Positions 23,325-35,245 of a DNA stretch of 64,000 bases are shown one piece after another. The position numbers and the translations under genes are program-made. Below the pieces are notes generated by a model. That model saw only the letters and a list, made by a program, of their open reading frames with translations, was not told where the DNA came from and did not search any database. Each line of letters begins with the position of its first letter. Position 1 is the first letter of the stretch. Origin of the DNA: Macrotrachela quadricornifera (Eukaryota > Rotifera > Eurotatoria > Philodinida > Philodinidae); contig JAJEKB010020221.1 of assembly GCA_022393335.1 (NCBI GenBank), positions 199,909 through 263,908 of the forward strand. Reading direction: 5' to 3'.

Positions 23325-26300
23325 CTGGCTGGTTAATGCTCCTCCTTTTCCTCCTTTTTTTCAAAATATATCCTCCTGCTCCTCTTTTTACTATGATTCT
23401 CCTCCTTTTCCTCCTTTTTCATTTTGATTACGAAGTCATTAAGTTTTCGACATTATAAGCTTAAAAATTTTTCAGATTATTATATTTCAACAATAAATGC
23501 CTCTTTACCCAACCAAATTCCACAGTTGTTGGTTAGAAAAATTGGATTCAGATGGTAATCCTGTTAAACGATGGCTTAAACAAGGTACAAATCCATCAAC
23601 ATTTATTTGCAGCATATGCAAAACTGATGAATTATCTTGTGGAAATAAAGGATGGCAATCAATTGAACAACATATGAATAATAAAAAACATCGTGATAAT
23701 TTAAAATTGATTCAACAAAATTCTACATTTACTATTCGAAATGAATTATCCGTTACTCAACAAGGTTCATTATCATCAACTGTTTCAACAGTAACACTTA
23801 CTCGTCCAAATAAAAATATGATCTTTACAGATCAAGTGACACGTGCGGAAGCATTATGGGCTATTAATGCAGCACGGCATGGATATAGTTATCGTTCATG
23901 TGACGACCTAGGTGATTTATTTAGGAGCATGTTTCCGGATTCTCGTATTGCAGAAAATTATAAAATGGAACGAATTAAATTATCGTATGTTATATCACAC
24001 GGACTTGGACCATTTTTTCATCGTAATCTTGTACAAGATATAAAAAAATGTGAACGATTTGTTTTATGCTTTGATGAGCAAAAGAATCATCAAAATAGTA
24101 AGCAATTGGACCTATTATTAAAATATTGGAGTGTTGAAAAACAGGGTGTAGTTACTCGTTACTATAAATCTATTTTTCTTGGTCATGCTCCAGCTGAAAC
24201 AGTTCGAGATGTTATTATCGATTCATTTCGAACAGACGGACTTGATATTAAACGTTTATTAATGATTGGTCGTGATAATCCTAATGTAAATAAAGCAATT
24301 GAAAAACTTCTTGATGCAGAATTAAAACAAGTTGGTGGAGAACTACTCAAGTTAGGTTCATGCAATATCCATGTGATTCATAATGCTTTTAAATCAGGTG
24401 CGAAAATATTAAATAATTTTTTACTATGAATAACTCTCCTGTTTTTTAAGGTACAAAAGCATCATGTTGGCATGTTGAAGACATTTGTATCGACTTATGG
24501 TCTTGGTTTCATTGTTCACCAGTACGAAAAGAAGATTTTATTAAAATAGCTGATGATCTTAATGAAGCAGTTGAAAAAAATATTCTTTACTTTGTTGCTA
24601 CTCGTTGGGTATTACTTGGTAAAGTCATTGATCGAGTTCTAGGTAAATCAATATCGTTAATATCTTTTAATATATATTAAAAGTATTTCTTTTTTTATAG
24701 TTCAATGGGAAATTTTAAACGAGTACTTTCTTGTGTATTTACCTGCAAATGATAAAACTCAAATCAAAAAAAATAAAAAGTATAATTCAATCAAATCATG
24801 TTTAACATCACATGTTTCAAAAATTCGATTATTATTTATTTCATATTTATGTCGTTCAATTTTTGATAAATTTTTAACAATATTTCAAAAGTCTAGTCCA
24901 ATGATTCATTTGTTATTTGAAGAATTATCGAATGTATATCGAATGGTTTTATTGTCGTTTTTAGTATTCGATCATGTTGGTAATAAACAAGGTGCAGAGT
25001 TATTATTAATTGATCATAAATTAGCTGGAAAACAATTGAACGATAAAGAAATAAAAATTGGTGAGAGAGCGTTGAAGTTAAGAATTGTCAATAAATTGTT
25101 TTCATTTCAGGTGAAGAAACTCGAAAATCATTATCTTTCTTGTCCAAAGATGAAAAGGAAATGTTCTTTCAAGATGTACGGAGTATTTTTCATTCAATTG
25201 CTTTATATTTAAAATTAAATCTTCCATTGAATAATTCGTTCTTACGTGATGTACATATATTGGCAGTTCCTCATCGTTGTGATGGCGATGGAAATGATGC
25301 CATTGTTCGTATTGGTCGATGTATACCTGGTTTATTATCATCAAATGAAATTGATCTTCTCAGTGATGAATGGTTAATGTATTCCTTGGAAACTATTGAT
25401 GATTCATGGGTAATTAAAAGAAAATTTAATGACTTTGAAGGAACAGAACGTATTGAATATCATGAAATTGATTATTATTGGAATAAAGTACTTTCGATTG
25501 TTCAAAATAATGGATATCCAAAATATCCAACACTCTCCAAACTTATCAAGAATATACTTATTGTATCACATAGTAATAGTGATGTAGAACGTGGTTTTAG
25601 CATCAATAATAATCTTCTTACCGAAGAACGTAGTCTTTTATCTGAAAAATCAATCAATGGACTTCGTGGTATTGTTGATGCTGTTGATTTTTTTGGTAAT
25701 GGATTGGTACATAAGGTAACAATTAATATAATTATATCAACGTTTTTTATGAAGATTGAATTCTTTCTTTCAGATGGATACTAGTAACGATATGATTCGT
25801 GCATTTCAAAAGTCAGCATCATTATACAAGGAAGAATTGATAAAAATTAAAGCATTAGCTGTTGCTCAAGAAAAAGAAAGTGAATATCGTGTAAAAATTG
25901 ATGTTGAAAAAATGAAATCATCGGAACAGGAGAGAGAACTTATGTTGAAATATAAAAATCTTCAAACAGAACAAAAAGCAGCTCAAATGTTACTTGACGA
26001 AGGAAATCAACGATTAGAAAATTCATTGAAAAAAGGTGATTTTAGTGATATACAAGCTGCTTATGCACTAAGCAAAAGTGGCACGGAAAAAATAAAATCT
26101 ATTGATGAAGAAATGACAAAAATCATGGAAAATGTATCCATCATTCAACAAAAACGAGCTCGTGCTGAACATGAACAATTAAAAAAGAAAAACAAATTAG
26201 TTGATGAACAGTCAAAAAATGAAAACGATCAGATGTTCTGATAAATAATTCTCACTATTATGAAACAATCAGATAAGATTGTTGTTGTGATTTATTAGAT

Positions 26301-26575
26301 GTTTCTATTTTGATTTATTATTGTTTTTTTTCTAGGTGATTACTTTTCATTATATTTTTTGAAAGATATGAATAAACATTGTGAAACCGAGAAAAACTTC
26401 TTATTAGACTTCATCCTAAGCGAATATCCGTACGCAAAAACTTCATAGACGTCATTTTTTATGATAAAAAATAGCTCCTCCATTTATCCTCCGATTTTGC
26501 GGCACATCCTCCAAAAAATTTTTGATTTAATCCTCCCTTTTCCTCTTTTTTGTCAGATCAGCGTTAACATGCCAG
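23325..26575 (+). mobile_element. Complete hAT transposon, 3251 bp
   Basis: Terminal inverted repeats are CTGGCTGGTTAATGCT at 23325-23340 and AGCGTTAACATGCCAG at 26560-26575 (13 of 16 positions pair). A perfect 8-bp duplication flanks the element. Subterminal stretches are rich in the repeated motif CTCC / TCCTCC on the left (23338-23420) and right (26475-26545). The only gene is the five-exon transposase at 23497-26241, which shows no stop or frameshift. The exact duplication and the open gene suggest recent insertion and possible activity. Confidence 0.9.
23497..26241 (+). CDS. hAT-family transposase with BED-like zinc finger and C-terminal coiled coil
   Basis: Five exons: 23497-24397, 24451-24642, 24701-25060, 25111-25715 and 25774-26241. 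Introns are 53, 58, 50 and 58 bp, all GT-AG and phase-consistent, giving 841 residues. The N-terminus has a zinc finger (I-C-S-I-C-K ... H-M-N-N-K-K-H, about residues 40-68). RNase-H-fold landmarks follow: L-C-F-D-E with the first catalytic Asp, M-I-G-R-D-N-P-N-V-N with the second, C-N-I-H-V-I-H-N-A-F, then W-H-V-E-D in exon 2. The hAT dimerisation block (Y-P-T-L-S-K-L ... H-S-N-S-D-V-E-R-G-F-S) carries the catalytic Glu in exon 4. Exon 5 adds a 155-residue charged coiled coil not usual for hAT proteins. It cuts and pastes the surrounding element. An AATAAA lies near 26369, inside the element. Confidence 0.9.
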
Positions 26576-26583
26576 AGTACAAC
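26576..26583. repeat. 8-bp target-site duplication, right copy (AGTACAAC)
   Basis: Exact repeat of 23317-23324, directly after the right hAT end. Confidence 0.9.
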
Positions 26584-26657
26584 TTTACCTGATACAACCA
26601 AGATATATACATGCACATTATCTTTTCAAGATCTTGCTTACAAGGTGTTTCACTAGG

Positions 26658-27588
26658 ATAGATCCTTTTGTTTAATAAAATAGATTCAGTTTTGAATATA
26701 AATAAATAAACAAAATACTTGATTTCAAGAATCGTTCTAATTTAGCTTTTATCAATTTCAATTTTGTCAAAATCATTTTAAAAAATGATCTATGTGATAA
26801 AAAAATGTTCAATTTTAGTCAAGAAAATTTGTTCATCATTTTCATTACTATTTGTTTCAGATTTATAAATTTGTATTATGATATTCAAAAATATAATTAA
26901 AACCTTTTTTTTTTCTTTATTAAATAAAGTAAATCTCTTTCTTCTTTTCAGCAAAATAAATTCTATATATAAAGTAATTGATTTAATCACAAAATAATGC
27001 ATTAATCACTTGAAGTTGTTCAATCGTCGAAATGAACCCTTTTCAAAATACATAGTCAATCTATTTATATTAAAATAATGTCAGACTCGGCAAGATATTA
27101 AAAACAATGTAGCATCATCGTTGTGAAAAATTCATAAAAGATCTATAGTCACATTATTTGCAAAATTAACCCATCATATAAAAATGAACCAGCATGAAAA
27201 ATTCGTCACTTTACATTTCTGTATTTTACATACATTAAAATTCATCTATTTAGAGCATAGATTCACCATAAGTAGCTCGTATATTCACGTAATCAATTAG
27301 AATATCACAACATTCATGTCTTTGATATATTTAATATTATCAAATTACAATATAAAATTTAATTTTATCAACATAATTCACGAAGCACATTTTAACAAAA
27401 GCGTACAATAATACATTTCTACTAAAAAAATATGAAATTCAACATAATAAAAATGATATATCATACACAATTTCATATCGAATACATGAACAAAAATAAA
27501 TCTTATTCAAAATTAAAAAAAAAAGGATGGGAAACGTGCTCAATGAATGCAAAACAAACACAATCAACACTATTTAAACAAAACTATA
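26658..27588. other. Intergenic, 3' flank of the TIR-NACHT gene
   Basis: Very AT-rich with no coding frame. It lies downstream of the stop codon of the minus-strand receptor gene and presumably holds its 3' UTR; no single polyadenylation signal stands out. Confidence 0.4.
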
Positions 27589-30500
27589 CTAGCTGGTACT
27601 AAGTTTTCGCTTTCTCTCCAACTTCTTGTTCATGTCTGAACAATAATTTTTTATTTTTGCTCCAAGCTCTTCAAAGACTCGAATCAATCTTTCACGAACT
27701 ACCGAATCCTGAATCTGTAACTCAATCTTCTTCCTTTCTCGATATACAATTATATTTTCCTTCATGACAACAATCGCATTACCCTCCACAAGCATAACAA
27801 AACGACACATAAAAAGCCAAACATCATCTTTTGATTCAATAAAAGCTCCTAGAAGTTGCATACATGGACCACGGTTACCATTCAAACATCGATCAATCGT
27901 AATATCATCATTCGTTGACGACACTCTCTTATTTACTATTCCGTTTCTTCTCAATAATACGCTTAGAAGCGATCGAAATGTTTCATAGGCATCCGACCTG
28001 ACATAATCATTACTATCTCCAAGTGCAATGAGCAGTCGATTGATCACCTCATTTGTTACTGCCTTTTCACCTATCTTACCGAGGGCTAGACATGCACTTG
28101 ACCTGATTCTCCAATCCCTATCTTCAATTGCAATGATCAGTCGATTGATCACCTCATTTGTTGCTGCCCTTCCACCTATCTTACTGAGAGCTAGACATGC
28201 ATTCCACCTAACATGCGCATCACTATCCTCAAGTGCAATGATCAGTCGATTGATCACCTCATTGGTTGCTGCCATTTCACCTATCTTACCGAAAGCTCGA
28301 CATACACTCAACCTGACATCCTCATCACTATCCCCAAGTGCAATGATCAATCGGTTGATTACCTCATTTGTTGCTGCCTTTTCACCTATATTACTGAGAG
28401 TTTCGCATGCACTCAGCCTGACATGTGCATCACTATCTCCGAGTGCAATAGCCAGTCGATTGATCACCTCATTTGTTGCTGCCTTTCCCCCTATCTTACC
28501 GAGAGCTAGACATGCATTCCACCTAACATGCGCATCACTATCTCCAAGTGCAATGATCCATCGATTGATTACCTCATTCGTTGCTGCTTTTTCACCTATA
28601 TTACCGAGAGCTAGACATGCATTCCACCTAACATTCGACTCATCATCTTGAAGTGCAATGATTAATCGATTGATTACTTCATTTGTTGCTGCCTTTTCAC
28701 CTATATTACCGAGAGTTTCACACGCACTCAACCTGACATGTGCATCACTATCTCCGAGTGCAATAATCAGTCGATTGATCACCTCATTTGTTGATGCCTT
28801 TCCAGCTATATTACTAAGAGCTAGACATGCATTCCATCTGACATTCGACTCCTTATCTCCAAATGCAATGATCAGTCGATTGATTACCTCGTTTGTTGCT
28901 GCCTTTTCACCTATATTACCAAGAGCTAGACATGCATTCCATCTGACATTCGACTCCCTATCTCCAAGTGCAATGATCAGTCGATTGATGACCTCATTTG
29001 TTGCTGCCTTTTCACCCATCTTACCAAGAGCTTCACATCCACTCGATCTGACATTCCAATTACTATCTCCAAGTGCAATGATCAATCGATCGATCACCTC
29101 AGTTGTTGCTGCCTTTTCACCTATCTTACCGAGAGTTTCACATGCACTCAACCTGATATTCAAATCACTAACTCCAAGTGCCATAATCAATTGATTGATC
29201 ACCTCATTTGTTGATGCATTTTCACCTATATTACTGAGAGTTTCACATGCACTTGACCTGATTCTCCAATCCCTATCCCCAATTGCAATGATTAGTCGAT
29301 TGACCACCTCATTTGTTGCTGCCTTTTCACCTATCTTACCGAGAGCTAGACATGCATTCCACCTAACATGCGCATCACTATCTCCAAATGCAATGATCAA
29401 TCGATTGATCATCTCATTTGTTGCTGCCTTTTCACCTATCTTACCGAGAGCTTCACATGAACTTTTTCTAATTCGGGGATTGTCGTCCTCAAGATGTGTT
29501 AGGAGTAAATGAATCAATGACATATGTGGGTGTGAAATGTCTAAGTTTGAGATCAATGAGATAACGTTGTGTTTGATATCGAGGTCTTGATTTTGTAACA
29601 ACTGAATCAGCGTAGTTTGTATAAGAGGTTCTTCTATTAATGTTGTGCATGATTGCATGATACTTTGAATCCTTTCTGGTAGAATGGAATTCTTCATTGA
29701 CGAAGAATATGTAATCCAACTGGTGATGTAGTCAATAACTTGTTTTCGTTTATGTAGTGTATTGCTACAGTTGGATTCGTCAAAACATGAAACTAGAATT
29801 TGGAGATGTCGGAGTCCAACAATATCGCGCGGTTCGCCCATTATAGTGTCCCAAAATGTGTTTATGCTCTCTTTATCATTAATTATAGCCAATAGACCTG
29901 ATACAAAAGTAAAAACTAAAGCAAAACGTTGATTGTACTTATGGTTTTTAATAAAGTCAATGGCTTTGTAACGTTCAGAAGTGCTGAGTGCGTTAACGAG
30001 GTAGCGTGCAGCAAAATGTTCTTGAAAACTGAGATGAACAAAATAATGTTGTTTTTCTGTTTCAATACGATGGCCGATTGGCCCCAAATCGAATGATTTT
30101 AGGATTCCAGTATTGAGTAAGTGCGGTGTGATTTCCATAGAGGACGCAGTTTGTTTCATAACTTTTTGTAGCAGCTCTTTTTTTAGTATTATAGTGTTTT
30201 CTACCATTGCTTCAAAGCCCAACACTTGTAAGAATGTTAATTCTTGATGACATTTCGCATAAATTTCCTCACTCGTTTGAATTGTTATGCTCAGTCGCGT
30301 TAAGTGTCGTAGACACAGCCATTTGATCATACTATCGTAGATTTCTGTCATAGTCAAATTTTTCTTTTCTTGCCAATCAGTCTCACTCCAAACACTACAT
30401 ATTAGTTCTAGGTTTATAGGAATGTGCGAAATACCCCAAATACGAATGTTCGATTTTAAGAATTCTAGAAGTTTTTCACCTTCAGCTGATACGTGGTTTA

Positions 30501-31906
30501 ATTCATCCATTATCTCGCGAAAGAATTGTTTCACATAATTAGAAATATTATTATCTGTAAATCCTGTAATTTCCATTTGCACAGTATGAGGCAAAGTATT
30601 GAAATATGGACGAGATGTTACGATATGATGCGAAGTCTTCAATAATTGTTCGAATAAATACTGCAGATGTGGTGGTATACTCTGCACAATTTCATCGTAT
30701 CCATCCAAAAGCCATAGAACTTTACTTTTATCCAATTTATTTCTCAAAAGATTTTTGTCTATTCCAGAGAGATCATCAGAAAAATATTCTTTCTGTACAA
30801 TATCGATGAGAGAATAGCTGTTGCCTAATGACAATAGTGGATAACGAGTCTCTGTTAACGAACGTAAAGGAAACAGAATAACCAGATCATATTCTGACCA
30901 AATGACACCTGTTGCCCATTGATGTGCAGCATATCGACAAAATGTACTCTTACCAATTCCAGCTCGACCAAATACAAGTATTTGTCTTGATGGATGCTGG
31001 CATTTTTGAAAAATATCCTTGATATCTATTGGTGTCTTAGTGCCATAGATCTCTTCATATGCATTTATTATTGTATCATTACGAGTGTTATCACGAAGTT
31101 TCTTTTCTTTTTCTCGTTGTTCTTTGTTTTCTACAATGGTCAAATTGATATAGCTTTCTTCAATTGGAAATGATTTAGCCGGATTCATAAAACGTTCAAT
31201 ACGACTATTTTGTATATACTGATGTCTAATCAATTCAAATAAATAGTTTGATTCTTCAACTGGTTGTATTTGCGAATATCGAAGTACTGTGGTTGTTTCT
31301 TGTATGCGATCAATTAGTTCTCTTGTTTTTATATAAATATTGGATTCACAAATATGCTGAAAGTCAATGTACACAAGTTCTCTAGTTATCAGTGCCAACC
31401 AACCAGAGGGATTCCACTGATCTGCATGACTGAGCATACATGGAATAATTAGTTTGCATCGTTTGTGTGCATACTGTAATTCGAGTTTACAAACTTCGGA
31501 ATTTTCATAGTCCGGTGTTAGAAAACAACAGACAACTGTAGCATTCTCTATTCCATTAGCCAGACTATATAAAAAATAACTGTATGTCTGCAGTGCAAAA
31601 AAAGGAATAGTCATTCTTAAGTAGGTACCTTTCGTACATATTGGTTTTCATGTCACCATCTTTATCAAACCATACTGGAATATTCTGATTTCGTAGAGTT
31701 TGATAAATTTTCGATACAATATCTTGATTCTTCGAATTATAAGACAGCATGAGATGTTTTCCTTCAGGAATCGGAGTACTAAAAGATATGGATTCAGCAT
31801 TACCGCGAATAGATAAATGACAATAGAAGAGAAAGCTCCAATGTAATAGTCATTGATACGAGGATGTGGCTACTTCTTGGAACGCTTGAACTACATGAAG
31901 ATGCAT
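27589..31906 (-). CDS. TIR-NACHT-HEAT repeat receptor (STAND/NLR-like)
   Basis: Minus-strand model: exons 31906-31860, 31778-31629 and 31564-27589 (introns 81 and 64 bp), 1390 residues. The first exon is proposed only because its ATG, donor and phase fit. TIR domain at about residues 20-150: H-L-M-L-S-Y start, P-V-W-F-D, M-Y-E then L-A-N-G-I-E-N-A, and S-E-V-C-K-L-E whose Glu (about 94) aligns with the catalytic Glu of NAD-cleaving TIRs. NACHT NTPase: Walker A G-R-A-G-I-G-K-S-T at about 265-273, Walker B W-L-L-D-G-Y-D-E at about 350-357, then V-T-S-R-P and F-V-H-L-S-F-Q-E-H-F. Next are about 15 HEAT units of 35 residues (about 740-1265) and a 124-residue charged tail. This is the architecture of innate immune receptors: HEAT sensor, NTP-driven oligomerisation, TIR signalling or NAD cleavage. 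The ligand is unknown. The frame is intact throughout. Confidence 0.85.
27960..29530 (-). repeat. 105-bp tandem array encoding about 15 HEAT units
   Basis: Fifteen units of 105 bp, most of them over 80% alike at DNA level by eye, encode A-A-T-N-E-V-I-N-R-L-I-I-A-L-G-D followed by a variable patch and A-C-x-x-L-G-K-I-G-E-K. Variants recur as modules: D-A-H-V-R-W-N-A-C-L, D-A-H-V-R-L-S-A-C-E, E-S-N-V-R-W-N-A-C-L and D-W-R-I-R-S-S-A-C. They are shuffled between units rather than drifting gradually along the array. Confidence 0.9.
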
Positions 31907-34576
31907 AGAATTAAGTATGTTAGGATATTAGCTACATCCACTCTAGTTTTATCCCACATCACTGAGAACTATTTTAGTTCTACCCACATTCACAAATGAA
32001 TCGATAGATGCTATTATTTTCATGACGTATTCATTATGCAATTAAGAAGAGAAGTAGGTAAAACTACGCCAAAAAGCGACATCTAGTTATGACAAAACTC
32101 TGATATCGAAATCTTTAATAACGTGTCTATTCTAAAGCAATCTGAAAATTCTAGTTGAGAGTAGAAATGCAGAAGTAACGAAAGACTACCGTCAAAAAGT
32201 CAATAAGACTACGATGGTTGGACAGCAACCGTCATCACCACTTCTTGTTGCCTAACTTTATATATCAGTCATCGTCATCAAACAATGATCGTTTTCGTTT
32301 ATCACATATCTTTAGAAAACAGAATGTCTACTTTAAGAAGAACTTCGATACTACGATTTAAAAACCAGGTTGTCTGAAGCATAAAAAGTATTCTTTCATC
32401 ACTTAGATTGAAATATAGATAATCAACAGCTTTTCAGTCCCAATTCAAAACGTATTGTTTGGTCGTGACAAACATGAATTGGTAAAAGCTTGCAATCTAA
32501 CAGGTTGAGTACAACCAGATATGGTTTTGATGTTACCTACATTGTTGTATCAATTAAAACATATTAGAGAATGAGCAGAAGTCAAGGAACAATTTTTTTG
32601 CAACAACATGTAGATCGTGCCAAAAGTTTTGTAACAGAACATGCCATATCTACCACGATTTGGAGTGTTCTTTCAACTCGATTGAGGCACTGATGAGTAA
32701 CATAGCGGCATAATGATTCTAAGCAGCATTATGAAGAGTAGCATAAATTTTGCAGTTCGCTGTCGCCAATTGACAACGTTATGTCATACATTAAGATTTC
32801 GTTATTAATCAGTCAAAAATGCAATTTTAATGCATGACGTAACTTTTTTTTATTGACGACAATGAATTACGAAGATCAGAAGTGCGAAATTCACGTTTCC
32901 CATTGCGAAAGGGTTCTCGCTCTCAATTAAATCAGGCCAACTATGTTTCATACTTCAATTCTTTCGGAATTATGCGAAAAATTTCTCTTCTTGCATTTAA
33001 TATTCCTTTTTTTTGCTTGATACTATCAATATCTATAAAGAAATCAAATTAACAAGAGGGATATGATATGCAATATATATCAAGCCATATTGCTGTGTAA
33101 ATAGGTATAAAGTTGTAAAAAAATGCTATGATAAAAACAACCAAATCTCGTTATTGTCACCCATGAACACAGAAGTCGTGACCTATTCGCACGTTTAACA
33201 AATGATTGTAGTCATACAATGATCATATACTCTTTCTCTGAGTAACAGTATATATTATGTGAGATAGGAACATCAGCGCAAACCATTGATGTGTAGAGAA
33301 CATACTCCAAAGTTGTTTCCTGACTTTTTGGTCACCCCGTATGTGACAGTCTTCTTTCTTTACAGAATAGCGAAATTACACATAAAACTGTAGCATTTTG
33401 TGTCAACATCTTTCATTGTATTTAGTCAGGCTTATGAGTGTAACCGACTATTTTCTCACATAGCTAATATATCTTTCTTTCATTTCCAGCTAAGAAAAGT
33501 AGTCATTTATTTTGCAACGATGCAAAACTTTTGCAAACTCCATAATATATTCCAGAAAATGAGCCCCTCAATATCTTGATTATTTATCCCTTTTCTTTCT
33601 AATCATCCGAAATGATCATTTTTGCAAAAGATGGCTGAATATAGAAGTTAAGAAGATTAAAAAAATGCTAGGAAATTGCTAAATCAACGATTCTTCAATA
33701 TATTTTGCATCGTGCATAGACTAAGCTTTTGAAAATTTATATCTGTGTATTCGGATATTGAAAGATGAATTTTCCTAGTCTGTCATGTATGATCTCATTT
33801 ATCATGCATAACTCAGTTCAATCAAACGTATAGTTGCAATATCCATAACAAATTTATTAAAATCCACTAAATAATACGAAGAAAAATTCTCTCATTTCAT
33901 CGAAAGTAATGCAAGAAAAAGCTTTTTCAAAACGTCATATATCCGAATATTGGAATATGAAACCGCTATAGTTTATGATGCATTCAGCCTTCAAAGAATT
34001 TTGCTTTGATAGAGATATGATCATTTCACACAGTGATGAGAGATTGGCTCAAAAATGATACTTCATGGAAAATACAAAAGGTGGAAACGATTATCTGCAA
34101 CCACATTGTCGTTTGAATATGTTTTAATATGAACAGAAGAACTTTTAAAGAACAGTAAAATGGCTACTAAAAATTTTTCAGATTCTATGACAGAAAACTG
34201 AAGACACTAAAAATTGTGCTTTAGTCTAGAAAATCGAAGATTTGGAAGTCTCGCAGCGTTTTTCGCACAAGTTCTCATTTTTACGGTTTGTGATAAAATA
34301 CTCCATGCATTGACTATAGAAAATTTTCACATCTATTTTTTGAAAAACCAATCATCTTGAACGCTTGAAAATACAGGAAGCTATAGTCAAAACACTCACT
34401 GTGTCATCTGTTATGAAATATTTCAAAAATTCTAACATTCTGAGGTTAAACTTTTGCTAAAATCATGCTTTTCTATTTTCATAAATAAGGTACGAGGTTC
34501 TCTATGCCAAGCCAAAAACTATAATGTTCAGTGAACTTCATCTCTAATATATCAACTTATTAAGTTGGCGTAACAC
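31907..34576. other. Intergenic between receptor and ART genes; one Tc1/mariner-like terminus
   Basis: No coding frame. At about 33323-33342 the sequence ctttttggtcaccccgtatg is, inverted, like a Tc1/mariner end (ATACGGGGTGACCAAAAAG). I found no matching inverted partner, so it may be a solo remnant. Confidence 0.4.
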
Positions 34577-35245
34577 TTAGTAGACTAACCTTTCTTCCAA
34601 ATGAACGATGGAGAAACCATTAAAATCATGTGTTGTGGATTTGACGCGTAAGCGAGTTCCCGGCATAAGAATAACTTCTTCTTCTTGTTTGTAACATGAG
34701 TATTCAGTAATGTCTTTGCCATTAATTGCATTAATGCAAAACAAGGTGCCCTTTTGATCTCCAAATATTGCAGCGACTCTAGCATGTGATGAACATGAGT
34801 TCACACTCCACCAAGTGACCATATGTCCTTCATTGAAATTAGAGCCAATAATTCCTGCAACACCTCTCCATACAAGAATTGGACGAGACGGTAATTTCGC
34901 AAGAGCAGTGATGAACAGTTTTAGAAAATCGAACCACGGTTCCAACGCAGACGGATTTTCAGTTCGAAGAGCTTCGTTGAGTGTCCAATAAACGGGACTA
35001 TTTCCCATTGTGTAAAGATAGATTGCTGCCGATTCATTTATTGTCAGCTGAGTATTTTTTGTACAGTTTCGTTTAGCTTCCTTAACATGTTCTCTGATAT
35101 TGTCGACCAATGGAACAATGCTTTCTACAGCTTCTTCTAGTGACTTAAGTGTCCGATTTTTATAATCGGATATTGGATTCCAGTTGTCTTGTTGTAGTTC
35201 TGAGATATAATTATTAACAAAGCGTCCACTTCTCGGGAATGTCAT
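34577..35245 (-). CDS. R-S-E class mono-ADP-ribosyltransferase, single exon
   Basis: An intact 222-residue frame on the minus strand. The N-terminal helical part has A-A-I-Y-L-Y-T and Y-W-T-L-N-E-A-L-R, the usual entry to the ART fold. The catalytic triad is visible: Arg127 in V-W-R-G-V, the Ser motif W-W-S-V-N-S-C-S-S (147-153; the family's usual S-T-S is altered) and the Glu motif Q-E-E-E-V-I-L-M (E188-x-E190), typical of Arg-specific enzymes. It would transfer ADP-ribose from NAD to protein side chains. No signal peptide or extra domain is seen, so an intracellular role is likely. Its length matches a minimal ART domain. It lies about 2.7 kb upstream of the TIR-NACHT gene on the same strand; a functional link is speculation. 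Many such ARTs occur in bdelloid genomes. Confidence 0.85.
   Translation of the reverse strand: MTFPRSGRFVNNYISELQQDNWNPISDYKNRTLKSLEEAVESIVPLVDNIREHVKEAKRNCTKNTQLTINESAAIYLYTMGNSPVYWTLNEALRTENPSALEPWFDFLKLFITALAKLPSRPILVWRGVAGIIGSNFNEGHMVTWWSVNSCSSHARVAAIFGDQKGTLFCINAINGKDITEYSCYKQEEEVILMPGTRLRVKSTTHDFNGFSIVHLEERLVY

Larger units (their letters stand above)
22664..26657. mobile_element. Older non-autonomous element interrupted by the hAT insertion
   Basis: Inverted ends CCTAGTGAAACATCTTGT (22664-22681) and the complement of CCTAGTGAAACACCTTGT (26640-26657) bound this region. Removing the hAT element leaves about 735 bp. The subterminal regions carry many copies of the palindromic motif AAGATCTTG or a close variant (near 22690, 22727, 22785, 23259, 23310 and 26628), which look like binding sites for a transposase supplied in trans. 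It contains no coding sequence of its own. Confidence 0.65.

Noticed and set aside
28028..29512. Long plus-strand ORFs with repeats through the receptor gene
   Set aside because: They are the antisense of the 105-bp HEAT array; the minus frame has the full domain architecture.
27960..29530. Regular repeats considered as a CRISPR array
   Set aside because: There are no unique spacers, the unit is coding throughout, and the organism is eukaryotic.
33323..33342. Solo Tc1/mariner-like terminus
   Set aside because: No inverted partner or transposase was found nearby, so no element is claimed.
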